DNA of 64,000 nucleotides, from positions 124,001 through 188,000 of the forward strand of contig NZ_JAFMZM010000001.1 in assembly GCF_024436375.1 (NCBI RefSeq), given 5' to 3'. Below the pieces are notes generated by a model. That model saw only the letters and a program-made list of their open reading frames with translations, did no database searches and was not told where the DNA came from. The DNA is from Nocardioides astragali (GTDB lineage: Bacteria > Actinomycetota > Actinomycetes > Propionibacteriales > Nocardioidaceae). A program made the position numbers and the translations under genes. Below are positions 7,283-17,522 of the stretch, one piece after another. How positions within the stretch are numbered: position 1 is the first letter of the stretch; each line of letters opens with the position of its first letter.

Positions 7283-8140
7283 ATGGAGCCTCGCGACGTG
7301 CGCGCTGCCGGCGCCGTGGTGACACGCAAGGGTGGCGAGGTGCTGCTCGTGCACCGTCCCAAGTACGACGACTGGTCCTTCCCCAAGGGCAAGCTCGACC
7401 CCGGCGAGCACCCGGTCACCGCCGCGGTCCGCGAGGTGGCCGAGGAGACCGGCCTCGACGTACGGCTCGGTCCGGCGCTGGCGCCGCAGCGCTACCGGAT
7501 GTCGACCGGCCGCTGGAAGTGGGTCGACTACTGGACCGCGAAGGTGGTCGGCAGCGACGACGTCACCGGCTACGTGCCCAACGACGAGATCGATGCGGTC
7601 GAGTGGGTGGAGTGGTCGGCCGCCACCCACCGCCTGACCTACGAGCACGACCGCGAGACCCTGGCGGAGGCGCGGCCGCTGCGACGCAAGACCCGGGCCC
7701 TCGTCGTGCTGCGCCACGCCAAGGCCCGATCGCGTGACGCGTGGCGCAAGGACGACCGGGAGCGCCCGCTGATCCGGCTCGGACAGGCGCAGTCGCAGCG
7801 CCTCGTGCCCCTGCTCGCGGCCTTCGACGTCACCTCGGTCCACACCTCCTCCAGCGTTCGCTGCGTGCAGACGGTGGCGCCGTACGTCGACACGACGGGC
7901 TGGCCGGCCAAGCTCTACGACGAGCTGAGCGAGGAGGACGCCACTGTCGAGGGCGTCGTCGATCTCGTCGACACGCTCCTCGAGGCCGGCGAGAGCACGG
8001 TCGTGTGCACCCACCGGCCAGTGCTGCCGACGGTGCTGGACGCGTTGCAGGTGCCCGAGGTGAAGCTGGAGCCGGGCGGGATGCTGGTGGTCCACCACCG
8101 CAAGGGCCGGGTCGTCGCTGCGGAGGTCCTGGAGCCGTGA
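7283..8140 (+). CDS. mutT1: Nudix hydrolase fused to histidine phosphatase (MutT1 type)
   Basis: A 285-aa two-domain enzyme. The N-terminal Nudix box runs from about residue 36 to 58 (GKLDPGE followed by REVAEETGL). The C-terminal histidine-phosphatase-like domain has LRHAKAR (about 143-149) and a second histidine in CTHRP (about 244). This architecture is that of mycobacterial MutT1 (Rv2985), which hydrolyses 8-oxo-dGTP and diadenosine polyphosphates; sanitation of oxidised nucleotides is the likely role. It precedes pstS, and ppk lies further along, in line with the usual actinobacterial grouping near phosphate genes. ATG at 7283; a weak GAGACT lies at the leaderless -10 distance. Confidence 0.88.
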   Translation: MEPRDVRAAGAVVTRKGGEVLLVHRPKYDDWSFPKGKLDPGEHPVTAAVREVAEETGLDVRLGPALAPQRYRMSTGRWKWVDYWTAKVVGSDDVTGYVPNDEIDAVEWVEWSAATHRLTYEHDRETLAEARPLRRKTRALVVLRHAKARSRDAWRKDDRERPLIRLGQAQSQRLVPLLAAFDVTSVHTSSSVRCVQTVAPYVDTTGWPAKLYDELSEEDATVEGVVDLVDTLLEAGESTVVCTHRPVLPTVLDALQVPEVKLEPGGMLVVHHRKGRVVAAEVLEP

Positions 8141-8246
8141 CCGGCCCCTTGTAGGACTGGTCCGGCCGGCGCGTCAAGCGTCGCCGCCCGAGTTCATGTG
8201 ATCGTCGTCTCACGCCCCAGTGCTCGACGACAACCGGCCCGGTCGA

Positions 8247-8268
8247 GTTCACCACCCGTTCACCGACG
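8247..8268 (+). promoter_or_regulatory. PHO box (PhoP direct repeats) before pstS
   Basis: Two GTTCACC repeats at 8247-8253 and 8258-8264, exactly 11 bp apart, match the PHO-box direct-repeat unit known for Streptomyces PhoP. They lie about 80 bp upstream of the pstS start; a possible -10, TACCTT, is at 8296-8301. PhoP-dependent induction of pstSCAB under phosphate limitation is inferred. Confidence 0.8.
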
Positions 8269-8341
8269 GCGCCGTACTCGTTCTCCTGCCGTGCCTACCT
8301 TCCCTGATGTCAGCACACATCAGACTTTCAGGAGTTACGCA

Positions 8342-9304
8342 GTGAAGCGCACTTCGAACCGCTGGGCGATCGCGTCCTGCACGGCCGTCCTGGCCCTCAC
8401 CCTCGCCGCTTGTGGGGGCGGCGACGCCGGTGCCGACGCCGGGGATGGTGGCTCCGGTGCCAGCGGCACGGTGGCCGTCGACGGGTCCTCCACCGTCGAG
8501 CCCATGTCCAAGGCGGCCTCCGAGCTGCTCTCCGAGGAGAACCCCGACGTGCGCGTCACGGTCGGTGCCGCGGGCACCGGTGGCGGCTTCGAGGTCTTCT
8601 GCCAGGGCCAGACCGACATCTCCGACGCCTCGCGTCCGATCGAGGAGGACGAGGTCGCCGCGTGCGAGGAGGGCGGTGTCGAGTACACCGAGCTCCAGGT
8701 CGCCACCGACGCGCTCACCGTGGCCGTCCACCCCGACCTCGCCGTCGACTGCCTCACCACCGAGCAGCTCGTCGAGCTCTTCGGCCCGCAGTCGAAGGTG
8801 ACGAACTGGAGCGAGCTCGACCCGAGCTTCCCCGACCAGGAGATCTCCCTCTTCATCCCCGGCACTGACTCCGGCACCTACGACTACATGGCCGCCGACG
8901 TCGTCGCGGACGAGTCCGAGGAGCTGCGCAAGGACGTGGAGTCCTCCGAGGACGACAACGTGCTGGTCCAGGGCATCTCCGGCACGGAGGGTGCGGTCGG
9001 CTTCTTCGGCTACACCTACTACGAGGAGAACCAGGACTCCCTGAAGGCGCTGGCCATCGATGACGGCAACGGCTGTGTCGAGCCCTCCGCCGAGACCGCC
9101 CAGGCCGGGGAGTACACCCCCCTGTCGCGTCCGCTGTTCATCTACGTGAGCAACGCCTCCTACGCCGACAACCCGGCCACCCAGGAGTACGTGGACTTCT
9201 ACGTCGAGAACCTCGAGACCATCGCCGAGGCCGCGAAGTTCATCCCGCTGAGCGAGGACCTGTACGCCGAGACCCAGTCGGCGCTCGAGGGCCTCTCCTC
9301 CTGA
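8342..9304 (+). CDS. pstS: Phosphate ABC transporter, substrate-binding lipoprotein
   Basis: A 320-aa periplasmic-type binding protein anchored to the membrane. The signal peptide ends in the lipobox TLAAC (Cys about residue 24) followed by a Gly/Asp/Ala-rich linker. Phosphate-binding family signatures include VDGSSTVEPM, GTGGGFEVFC, the TDISDASRP region and PGTDSGTYDY. Start GTG at 8342 is supported by TCAGGAG 6-12 nt upstream. First gene of pstSCAB, downstream of a PHO box. Delivers inorganic phosphate to PstC-PstA. Confidence 0.96.
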   Translation: MKRTSNRWAIASCTAVLALTLAACGGGDAGADAGDGGSGASGTVAVDGSSTVEPMSKAASELLSEENPDVRVTVGAAGTGGGFEVFCQGQTDISDASRPIEEDEVAACEEGGVEYTELQVATDALTVAVHPDLAVDCLTTEQLVELFGPQSKVTNWSELDPSFPDQEISLFIPGTDSGTYDYMAADVVADESEELRKDVESSEDDNVLVQGISGTEGAVGFFGYTYYEENQDSLKALAIDDGNGCVEPSAETAQAGEYTPLSRPLFIYVSNASYADNPATQEYVDFYVENLETIAEAAKFIPLSEDLYAETQSALEGLSS

Positions 9305-9326
9305 CCGGGAGCACTACGCCACCCCC

Positions 9327-10268
9327 ATGAGCCACAACAACAATGCCGGCGCAGGCCCGTCCCTCGGGGCGGGCCTGCCCGGTGCTCCCATCAGCCTGGG
9401 GCGCAAGCCCCGACCGGTCGAGTCCGCGATCAAGGCCGCCCTCTTCGTCTCGGCGATGCTCTCCGTCGCCATCACGATCGGGATCCTCGTCGCGCTGGTC
9501 GAGCCCGTCATCCACTTCTTCGCCGAGGTGCCCGTCGGCGACTTCTTCTCCTTCGACGAGGGCACGCGCTACGCGGTATTCCCCCTGATCACCGCCACGA
9601 TGGTCACCACCGTCATCGCCCTGGTGGTCGCCGTGCCGCTCGGGCTCGGCGCCGCGATGTACTTGTCCGAGTACGCCTCGCGCCGTGCCCGCAAGTACCT
9701 GAAGCCCACCGTCGAGCTGCTGGCCGGCGTGCCCTCCGTCGTCTACGGGTTCTTCGCGGTCATGTTCGTCACCCCGACGCTGCTGCAGGACGTCCTGGGC
9801 CTCGGAGTCGGGTTCACGAACGCGCTCGCCGCCGGCCTCGTGCTGGGGGTCATGATCATCCCGACGATCGCCTCACTGGCAGAGGACGCGTTCTCGGCCG
9901 TTCCCCAGTCGTTGAGGCAGGGCTCCTTCGCGATGGGCGCCAACCGCATGCAGACGACCCTGCGGGTGGTGCTGCCGGCCGCCCTCTCCGGGGTCGCCGC
10001 GGCAATCGTCCTGGGCCTGTCCCGCGCCGTGGGCGAGACCATGATCGTGACGCTCGCGGCGGGGTCGCAGCGCAACCTCAGCCTCAACCCCCTCGAGGGC
10101 ATGCAGACCATGACCGGGTTCATGGCCACGACAGCCGGTGGGGAGAACCCGGTCGGATCGACCTCGTACAACACGCTGTTCGCCGTGGGCCTGACCCTGT
10201 TCGCGATCACCTTCGTGATCAACATGATCAGCATCGCACTCGTCCGTCGTTACAGGCAGGCCTACTGA
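9327..10268 (+). CDS. pstC: Phosphate ABC transporter permease PstC
   Basis: A 313-aa integral membrane permease with about six transmembrane helices. The binding-protein-dependent permease EAA loop appears as SLRQGSFAMGANRMQT (about residues 190-205), which contacts PstB. The N-terminal 30 residues are cytoplasmic and low complexity. It follows pstS by 22 bp, and its stop overlaps the pstA start (TGATG), so translation is coupled. Confidence 0.96.
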   Translation: MSHNNNAGAGPSLGAGLPGAPISLGRKPRPVESAIKAALFVSAMLSVAITIGILVALVEPVIHFFAEVPVGDFFSFDEGTRYAVFPLITATMVTTVIALVVAVPLGLGAAMYLSEYASRRARKYLKPTVELLAGVPSVVYGFFAVMFVTPTLLQDVLGLGVGFTNALAAGLVLGVMIIPTIASLAEDAFSAVPQSLRQGSFAMGANRMQTTLRVVLPAALSGVAAAIVLGLSRAVGETMIVTLAAGSQRNLSLNPLEGMQTMTGFMATTAGGENPVGSTSYNTLFAVGLTLFAITFVINMISIALVRRYRQAY

Positions 10269-11173
10269 TGAGCGTCGCCACCACCACCGCCCGCGACACC
10301 GTCCGCATCGCCACGGGCAAGAGTCGTGAGCGCAGCACGGGGTCGTTGGTGTTCCTCGGACTCCTGTGGTTCTCCTTGTTCTTCGGCGTCATGGTGCTCG
10401 TGGTGCTGATCGCGGACACCGCCATCGCCGGCGCGGGGCGCTTCGACCCGGCCCTGGTCACGCGCTACGACTCCACGCTGTTCCCCGAGCGCACCGGCTT
10501 CCGCGCCGGCATCCTGGGCAGCCTCTGGCTGATGCTTTTCACGGCGCTGATGGCCGTGCCGCTCGGCATCGCCGCAGCGGTCTACCTCGAGGAGTTCGCC
10601 GACTCCCGTCGGTGGTACAACCGCATCATCGAGGTCAACCTGCAGAACCTCGCCGCGGTGCCGTCCATCGTCTACGGCCTGCTCGCCGTTGCGGTGATGG
10701 CGCTGATCGGCATCGAACGAAAGGGCATCGTCCTCGGGGGCGCGATCGCGCTCGCCCTGCTCATCCTGCCGGTCATCATCATCACCACGCGTGAGGCCGT
10801 GCGAGCCGTGCCGGAGGAGATCCGCCAGGGGTCGTTGGCCCTGGGCGCGACAACCTGGCAGACCACGTGGCGTCAGGTGCTGCCGTCGGCGGTGCCGGGC
10901 ATCGCCACCGGCACGATCCTCGGTCTCTCCCGAGCGATCGGCGAGGCCGCCCCGCTGCTCATGCTGGGCCTGGCCTCTTCGGTGCGCTTCGACCCCGAAG
11001 GCCTGATGAGCCCGATCACGGCGCTCCCGATCCAGATCTACGGGCTCAGCTCCAACTCGCAGGAGGCCTTCCAGGACGCGGCGTCGGCCGCGATCATCGT
11101 CCTGCTGGTCATGATCCTCGGCATGAACGCGTTGGCCATCTTCATCCGCAACAAGTTCCAGCGATCCTGGTGA
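10268..11173 (+). CDS. pstA: Phosphate ABC transporter permease PstA
   Basis: A 301-aa membrane permease, partner of PstC in the Pst channel. Six predicted helices; the EAA loop reads [17 protein letters not shown] (about residues 180-197) and [17 protein letters not shown] follows. It overlaps pstC by one base and is followed by pstB after 14 bp. A PAAQ-like phosphate channel arginine cannot be assigned with certainty by eye. Confidence 0.96.
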   Translation: MSVATTTARDTVRIATGKSRERSTGSLVFLGLLWFSLFFGVMVLVVLIADTAIAGAGRFDPALVTRYDSTLFPERTGFRAGILGSLWLMLFTALMAVPLGIAAAVYLEEFADSRRWYNRIIEVNLQNLAAVPSIVYGLLAVAVMALIGIERKGIVLGGAIALALLILPVIIITTREAVRAVPEEIRQGSLALGATTWQTTWRQVLPSAVPGIATGTILGLSRAIGEAAPLLMLGLASSVRFDPEGLMSPITALPIQIYGLSSNSQEAFQDAASAAIIVLLVMILGMNALAIFIRNKFQRSW

Positions 11174-11187
11174 AAGAGACATTCGAC

Positions 11188-12063
<876 letters not shown>

Positions 12064-12132
12064 CGGTTCCGCGCGGCCGGCGGCCGGTGATGGGTGGCTT
12101 CGGGATCGGGGGCCTTGGTGACCCGCTCCTTG

Positions 12133-12204
12133 GTTGGGTATCTAGGGACGTTCTGGTAGGTGGATCGGGGGTTTCGCCGACCAGAACGTCCCTAGATACC
12201 CAAC
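12133..12204. repeat. Long inverted repeat (hairpin A) flanking a nuclease-like gene
   Basis: A perfect 25-bp inverted repeat, arms 12133-12157 and 12180-12204, with a 22-nt loop. The arm contains GGTATCTAGGGACGTTCTGGT split as GGTATCTAGGGACG and TTCTGGT. A close relative (hairpin B) lies at 13439-13502, after the next gene. There is no T tail, so it is more than an ordinary terminator, though it could stop transcription from pstB. Confidence 0.88.
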
Positions 12205-12507
12205 GAGCCGGGGTGGATGACCAGGGCATCGTGCGCGGGGCAGGCCACGATTTGTCCACAGGCACCCGGGCGCCTGGGTGCGGGGCCTGCCTGGGGAGTC
12301 CCCCGAAGTTCCAGTGGCGCACCCGTGCACGCTGCCCGTGTGCGCGATGGCGAATGGACGTGTGGAGCTTGGCCCCTGCGGGGGATGGGGCCTCGAGAGG
12401 GACTCGAGCCGGGGCTGGTCTGGCCGTGCCGGAGGGGTGTCGACGGCGGTCCGACGCCGTGGCAGACCCGCTCAGGTGCGCACCGTCGGACCGGCGGCGG
12501 CCTGTGG
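12205..12507. other. Region between hairpin A and the nuclease-like gene
   Basis: About 300 bases in which all three forward frames look non-coding by third-position composition, although one frame stays open into the downstream gene. I see no promoter, RNA or repeat that I can defend here. Possible N-terminal extensions of the downstream gene (ATG at 12385) fall in this stretch. Confidence 0.5.
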
Positions 12508-13419
12508 GTGCCCTCGTACGTCGAGCCGACGCCGGACCAGCGCATCGTCGAGGCTGCCGCACAGCTCCCGGCTCACGGCGGCGTCACCGGATGGGCATCT
12601 CTGCGCTGGCAGGGTGCCACGTGGTTCGACGGAACTGACCGAGGACAGCGGCTGCGACCCGTGACGCTGGCCCTCGGCACGCGGCACTCGAAGCGACCCA
12701 ATCGGACGGTCAGCGTCAGCCAAGAGCTGGTGCCGCCCAGCGAGGTGCGTCGTTGCCGGGGTATCAGGGTCACCAGTGCCTTGTGGAGCGTCGCTTTCGA
12801 AATGCGAAAGGCGCACAACGACGTGGATGCGGTCGTGGCGTTCGACATGGCGGCGTACGCCGACCTTGTGTCGGTAGCGGCGCTGGCCGCCTTCATCGAT
12901 GAGGCGCTCTGGATCCGGCAAGGCGTCCAGCGGGTGCGCGACCTGATGCCGCTCCTGGACGAGAATGCGTGGTCACCGATCGAGTCGCTGATGCGGCTCG
13001 CCTGGCAGTCGGGCGGATTTCCCAGAGCGTTGACCAACCATCCCGTCCACGACGCTCACGGCCGGTTCGTCGGTACGCCAGACCTGTTCGACGTGGACGC
13101 CGGTGTCTACGGCCTCTACGACGGCGCGTTGCACCTTGCGGGCCAGGTCAGGAGTGGTGACGTGGTCAAGGAGGCGGCCTATCGCTCCTTGGGCCTCGAA
13201 GGCGTGACCATGATGGCGGGGGACCTGAGCGACACCGGCCCGTTCTTGCAACGTCTTCGGCAGGCATATGCCCGGGCCGGGAGGCGGCCGGCGGAGGCCA
13301 GGGGTTGGCTCGCGGAACCTCCGGCTTGGTGGGTGCCGACGTTCACCGTGACGCAACGGCGGGCGCTGTCGGCGTACGACCGCACAAGGTTGCTGATATC
13401 GCTCGGCCTCGTGAGGTGA
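12508..13419 (+). CDS. DUF559/AbiEi-related nuclease-like protein, hairpin-flanked
   Basis: A 303-aa protein from the GTG at 12508 (VPSYVEPTPDQRIVEAA); the start is uncertain and an ATG at 12385 is in frame, but codon bias upstream is poor. The C-terminal part (SPIESLMRLAWQSGGFPRA, then FVGTPDLFDVDAGVYGLYDG) resembles the DUF559 Vsr-like PD-(D/E)XK nuclease fold, but the usual lysine-containing motif is not clear, so catalysis is doubtful. The N-terminal part contains a GGVTGWASLRW segment like the AbiEi-type putative regulators. Two related long hairpins bracket the gene, giving a 1.37-kb unit inserted between the pst and pit genes. Confidence 0.62.
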   Translation: MPSYVEPTPDQRIVEAAAQLPAHGGVTGWASLRWQGATWFDGTDRGQRLRPVTLALGTRHSKRPNRTVSVSQELVPPSEVRRCRGIRVTSALWSVAFEMRKAHNDVDAVVAFDMAAYADLVSVAALAAFIDEALWIRQGVQRVRDLMPLLDENAWSPIESLMRLAWQSGGFPRALTNHPVHDAHGRFVGTPDLFDVDAGVYGLYDGALHLAGQVRSGDVVKEAAYRSLGLEGVTMMAGDLSDTGPFLQRLRQAYARAGRRPAEARGWLAEPPAWWVPTFTVTQRRALSAYDRTRLLISLGLVR

Positions 13420-13438
13420 TGCGCTCGCCTCATTCGTC

Positions 13439-13502
13439 GGTATCTAGGGACGTTCCGGTCGGTACATCCGCGTGTTCAACGACCGGAAAGTCCCTAGATA
13501 CC
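13439..13502. repeat. Long inverted repeat (hairpin B)
   Basis: Arms 13439-13461 and 13480-13502, 23 bp with one mismatch, loop of 18 nt. The arms share the core GGTATCTAGGGACGTTC with hairpin A; the remaining arm bases and the loop differ. It lies between the nuclease-like gene and the convergent pit gene. Confidence 0.87.
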
Positions 13503-13551
13503 TCAAAGGGGCACGATCTTGTCGAGCGGCGGGACGGACCGGGTGAGGAGG

Positions 13552-14547
13552 TCAGGGGAGGAAGATGCTGGCGACCCAGTAGCAGATCGCGGCGGCGAGG
13601 GCTGCGGCCGGGAAGGTGAGCACCCAGGCCGTCAGGATCGACTTCGCCACGCCCCAGCGCACGGCGGAGAGGCGCTTGGTCGCGCCGACGCCCATCACCG
13701 CTGAGGTGATGGTGTGGGTGGTCGAGATCGGCGCCTCGAAGACGTACGACGTCGTGTAGAGGACCGAGGCTGCCACCGACTCGGCCGCGAAGCCGCGGGG
13801 CGGGTCGAGGTGGATGATGCGCCGCCCCAGGGTGCGCATGATGCGCCACCCACCCGACCAGGTGCCGAGCGAGATCGCGGCGGCGGCCGAGAAGATCACC
13901 CACAGCGGGAGGCCGTCGGACTCGGCGACGTAGCCACCGGTGAGGAGCGCCAGGAAGATCACGCCCATCGTCTTCTGGGCGTCCTGGAGGCCGTGGCCCA
14001 GCGCCATCGCCGCCGCGGAGACCGTCTGTGCGATCTTGAAGCCGCGGTTGGCGCGGCCGGGGTTGGCGTTTCGGAAGAGCCACATGATGGCGAGCATCAG
14101 GCCGAAGCCGAGGCTGAACGCCACCACGGGCGAGACGAACATCGGGATGACGACCTTCTCCAGCACGACGGCCCAGTTGGCGGTCGCGCCTGCAGCCACC
14201 GCCGCCCCGACGAGGCCGCCGATCAGGGCGTGCGAGGAGGAGGACGGCAGTCCGTAGTACCAGGTGATGAGGTTCCAGGTGATCGCACCGAGCAGGCCGG
14301 CCATCACGATCACCAGGCCGTGAGTGCCTGCTCCCGGGTCGATCGTGTCGGACACGGTGTGGGCGACCTTCTGGCCCAGGAACGCGCCCACGAAGTTCAT
14401 GACAGCGGCCATGGCCAGGGCCACGCGCGGCTTGAGGGCGCCCGTCGAGACGGACGTCGCGATCGCGTTGGCCGCGTCGTGGAAGCCGTTGGTGTAGTCG
14501 AAGACGAGGGCAACGACGACCACGGCAATGATGATGCCGATCTCCAT
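13552..14547 (-). CDS. pit: Low-affinity inorganic phosphate transporter Pit
   Basis: A 331-aa PiT-family (SLC20-like) permease with about ten membrane helices. The duplicated PD signature is present: DYTNGFHDAANAIATSVSTGAL near the N-terminus and GHGLQDAQKTMGVI in the second half, with PSSSSHALIGG and PISTTHTITSAVMG repeats. Moves metal-phosphate with protons. Co-transcribed with the DUF47 gene 5 bp upstream. Complements the high-affinity pst operon on the other side of the hairpin-bracketed gene. Confidence 0.94.
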   Translation of the reverse strand: MEIGIIIAVVVVALVFDYTNGFHDAANAIATSVSTGALKPRVALAMAAVMNFVGAFLGQKVAHTVSDTIDPGAGTHGLVIVMAGLLGAITWNLITWYYGLPSSSSHALIGGLVGAAVAAGATANWAVVLEKVVIPMFVSPVVAFSLGFGLMLAIMWLFRNANPGRANRGFKIAQTVSAAAMALGHGLQDAQKTMGVIFLALLTGGYVAESDGLPLWVIFSAAAAISLGTWSGGWRIMRTLGRRIIHLDPPRGFAAESVAASVLYTTSYVFEAPISTTHTITSAVMGVGATKRLSAVRWGVAKSILTAWVLTFPAAALAAAICYWVASIFLP

Positions 14548-14552
14548 CGGGG

Positions 14553-15170
14553 TCAGGACTCCTTGACGGCGATCTGCTCCACGATGTTGGCGACCTTCTC
14601 GAAGGCGTCGATCGCCCCTTCCAGGGCTTCGACGATGTCCTTCAGCTTGAGCACCTCCATCGCCTTGTAGTCGCCGCCGAAGAGGTTGGCGAGGATGCGG
14701 CGGTAGGACTTGTCGCCGGTGTTCTCGAGACGGTTGATCTCGATCCAGTACTCGTCGAGGGACGCCATCGACTCCAGCGACGGCATCGCGGCCGCCGTCA
14801 GCTCGGCGCAGCGCTGGAGCACCTCGACCTGCTGGGTCGTCTCCGCGGGCAGCGAGGTCACCTCGTAGAGGAGCACGAGGTCGACGGCCTCGTCCATCAT
14901 GTCCATCACGTCGTCGAGCGCCGACGCGAGGGAGTAGATGTCCTCGCGGTCGAACGGGGTCACGAACGTGCTGTTCACCCGCCGGATGATCGAGTGCGTG
15001 GTCTCGTCGGCGGCGTGCTCGGCCTCGCGCATGCGCTGGGCGATCTCGGCCTTGGAATTGCCTTCGGCCAGCATCTCGCTCAGGAGCTGGGCCCCGACGA
15101 CGAGGTGGTTGGCGGCTTCGCTGAACAGGTCGTAGAACGAGCTGTCGACAGGGCGGAACTTCAAACGCAC
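14553..15170 (-). CDS. DUF47/PhoU-like Pit accessory protein
   Basis: A 205-aa all-helical protein of the DUF47 family (PhoU domain-like), with E/D-rich repeats such as EAEHAADETTHSIIRRVN and DREDIYSLASALDDVMD. DUF47 genes pair with pit and are thought to regulate phosphate uptake through Pit. GTG start at 15170 with GGAG upstream. GTTCACC (minus strand, 15171-15177) and GTTCATC (15193-15199) lie 22 bp apart just upstream, a possible but incomplete PHO-box phase. Confidence 0.9.
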   Translation of the reverse strand: MRLKFRPVDSSFYDLFSEAANHLVVGAQLLSEMLAEGNSKAEIAQRMREAEHAADETTHSIIRRVNSTFVTPFDREDIYSLASALDDVMDMMDEAVDLVLLYEVTSLPAETTQQVEVLQRCAELTAAAMPSLESMASLDEYWIEINRLENTGDKSYRRILANLFGGDYKAMEVLKLKDIVEALEGAIDAFEKVANIVEQIAVKES

Positions 15171-15289
15171 GGTGAACTCCGAACGGGGGGCGGATGAACC
15201 GGGATCATGCTAGGGGGTGATCCGCTCAGGGGCGCAACCGCGAGGCCGCTTCGAGGAGCCGGTGTGACGCCCGACGCAGGGACCGTACG

Positions 15290-17467
15290 TCAGCGGCGGC
15301 GACGGCGCTGACGCACGATCAGCTCGTCGTGCAGGTGGCGCGTACCGGAGTGGAGGTGCCACACACCGTCCGAGGAGAGGTCCCACCCGGTCGTGTCCTC
15401 GTCGAGGGCGAGGTCCAGGAGCTGGCGCACCTCGTCGACGACGTGCGGGTCCCGCAGGCGTACGAGCACCTCGACGCGGCGGTCCAGGTTGCGGTGCATC
15501 ATGTCGGCCGAGCCGATCCACGCAGCGGGCTCGCCGCCGTTGTCGAACCAGAAGACTCGGCTGTGCTCGAGGAAGCGGCCCAGGATGGATCGGACCCGCA
15601 CCGTCTCGGACAGGCCGGGTACGCCGGGGCGCAGCGCGCAGATACCGCGGATGACCAGCTCCACCCGGACGCCGGCCTGCGAGGCGAGGTAGAGGGCATC
15701 GATCACGGCCTCGTCGACCACCGAGTTCGCCTTGATCCGGATGCCGGCGCCCCGGCCGGCCTCGTGGTGGGCGATCTCCTGGTGGATCTGCGCGACCAGT
15801 CCGTCGCGCACGTTGTCGGGCGCGACGAGCAGGTGGTCGTAGGTCTTGTTGCGGCTGATGCCCGACAGGTTGTTGAACAGCAGGGCGACGTCCTCGCCGA
15901 CCTCGGGGTCGGCGGTCAGCAGGCCGAAGTCCTCGTAGAGGCGGGCCGTCTTGGGGTTGTAGTTGCCGGTGCCGAGGTGGACGTAGCGCCGGATGCCCTC
16001 GGGCTCGTCGCGCACGACCATCGAGAGCTTGCAGTGGGTCTTGAGCCCGACCAGGCCGTAGACGACGTGGCAGCCGGCGTGCTCGAGCTTGCGCGCCCAG
16101 CGGATGTTGGCCTGCTCGTCGAAGCGCGCCTTGATCTCGACGATCACCAGCACCTGCTTGCCGGCCTGGGCGGCGTCGATGAGCGCCTCGATGATCGGGC
16201 TGTCGCCAGAGGTGCGGTAGAGGGTCTGCTTGATCGCGAGCACGTGCGGGTCGGCGGCGGCCTGCTCGAGGAAGCGCTGGACCGAGGTGGCGAACGAGTC
16301 GTAGGGGTGGTGCAGGAGCACGTCGTGCCGTGCCACCGAGTCGAAGACGTCGACCGGGGAGGCCGACTCGACCTCCGCCAGGCTCGGGTGCGTCGAGGGC
16401 AGGAACGCGGCGTACTTGAGGTCGTCGCGCGGCAGGTCGGCGATGGAGTGCAGCCCCGTCAGGTCGAGCGGGCCGGGGAGGGGGACCACCTCGTCGCGGC
16501 CCACGCCGAGCTCGGAGACCAGCAGGTCGAGGATCTTCGGGTCGATCGACTCCTCCACCTCGAGGCGCACCGGCGCGCCGAACCGGCGTCGGAGGAGCTC
16601 CTTCTCGAGCGCCTGCAGCAGGTTCTCGGCGTCGTCCTCCTCCACCTCGAGGTCCTCGTTGCGGGTGACCCGGAAGGTGTGGGCACCCAGCACCTCCATG
16701 CCGGGGAAGAGCTTCTTGAGGTGCTCGCCGATGACGTCCTCGATCGGGACGAACCGCTGGTTGCCCAGGCCGACGAAGCGGCCGAAGGTCGGCGGCACCT
16801 TGACCCGGGCGAAGTGCTCGGTGCCGGTCTTGGGGTGGCGCACGACGACGGCGAGGTTGAGCGAGAGCCCGGAGATGTAGGGGAACGGGTGTGCGGGGTC
16901 GACCGCCAGCGGGGTGAGCACCGGGAAGATGCGGTCCTTGAAGAGCTTCTTGCAGACCTTCTGCTCGTCGCGGTCCAGCTCGGCCCAGCGGACGATCTCG
17001 ATGCCCTGGCTGCCGAGTGCGGGCAACAGGTCGGCCAGCGCCCGTGCGTGCCGCTGCATCAGCTCGCGGCAGCCGACCCACAGCTGCTCCAGCTGCTCGC
17101 GCGGCATCAGGCCGCTGGCGGCTCGTACGGCGACGCCGGCCGCGATGCGGCGCTTGAGGCCGGCGACCCGGACCATGAAGAACTCGTCGAGGTTGCTGGC
17201 GAAGATGGCCAGGAAGCGGGCCCGCTCGAGGAGCGGGAGCCGCGGGTCCTCGGCGAGCTCGAGGACACGCTGGTTGAAGCGGACCCAGGAGATCTCACGA
17301 TCGATGAAGCGGTCGTCGAACTTCTCCACGGCCTCGATCTGTGCGGCGTCGGGCGCGTAGGGCGGCTCGACGTCGAACGTGTCGGTCGGGTGGCCGAACG
17401 GCTCGGTGACCGGCCCCTCCTCGACCGAGGGGGACACAGCGCTGGTCAGGGTGGCCGGGTCCGACAT
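15290..17467 (-). CDS. ppk: Polyphosphate kinase 1
   Basis: A 725-aa PPK1 that reversibly makes polyphosphate from ATP. The N-terminal domain contains [19 protein letters not shown] and [19 protein letters not shown]. The two catalytic histidines are His478 in LKTHCK and His497 in [10 protein letters not shown], 19 apart as in E. coli PPK1 (His435/His454). The C-terminal phospholipase-D-like domain includes [15 protein letters not shown] sequence and [14 protein letters not shown]. Length and motifs are full. A candidate PHO-box-like repeat lies upstream. Monocistronic; 55 bp downstream of the DsrE gene on the same strand. Confidence 0.96.
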   Translation of the reverse strand: MSDPATLTSAVSPSVEEGPVTEPFGHPTDTFDVEPPYAPDAAQIEAVEKFDDRFIDREISWVRFNQRVLELAEDPRLPLLERARFLAIFASNLDEFFMVRVAGLKRRIAAGVAVRAASGLMPREQLEQLWVGCRELMQRHARALADLLPALGSQGIEIVRWAELDRDEQKVCKKLFKDRIFPVLTPLAVDPAHPFPYISGLSLNLAVVVRHPKTGTEHFARVKVPPTFGRFVGLGNQRFVPIEDVIGEHLKKLFPGMEVLGAHTFRVTRNEDLEVEEDDAENLLQALEKELLRRRFGAPVRLEVEESIDPKILDLLVSELGVGRDEVVPLPGPLDLTGLHSIADLPRDDLKYAAFLPSTHPSLAEVESASPVDVFDSVARHDVLLHHPYDSFATSVQRFLEQAAADPHVLAIKQTLYRTSGDSPIIEALIDAAQAGKQVLVIVEIKARFDEQANIRWARKLEHAGCHVVYGLVGLKTHCKLSMVVRDEPEGIRRYVHLGTGNYNPKTARLYEDFGLLTADPEVGEDVALLFNNLSGISRNKTYDHLLVAPDNVRDGLVAQIHQEIAHHEAGRGAGIRIKANSVVDEAVIDALYLASQAGVRVELVIRGICALRPGVPGLSETVRVRSILGRFLEHSRVFWFDNGGEPAAWIGSADMMHRNLDRRVEVLVRLRDPHVVDEVRQLLDLALDEDTTGWDLSSDGVWHLHSGTRHLHDELIVRQRRRRR

Positions 17468-17489
17468 GGATCAAGTGTGGCACCGCGAG

Positions 17490-17507
17490 ATGAACGGCGG
17501 ATGACTG
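17490..17507 (-). promoter_or_regulatory. Possible PHO box before ppk
   Basis: On the minus strand AGTCATC and GTTCATC repeat with an exact 11-bp period (plus-strand 17501-17507 and 17490-17496), like the 11-bp PhoP repeat unit but with poorer match than at pstS. It lies 22-40 bp upstream of the ppk ATG. Confidence 0.35.
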
Positions 17508-17522
17508 ATCTCGGACGCCGGC

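Noticed and set aside
12217..12507. N-terminal extension of the nuclease-like gene from the ATG at 12217
   Set aside because: Third-position GC is lower than in real genes here and the residues are Trp/Arg/Gly-rich without family likeness; the stretch begins directly after hairpin A.
12133..13502. Insertion sequence
   Set aside because: No transposase, no target duplication seen; the protein has a nuclease-like rather than a DDE or HUH pattern, so I report only a bracketed unit.
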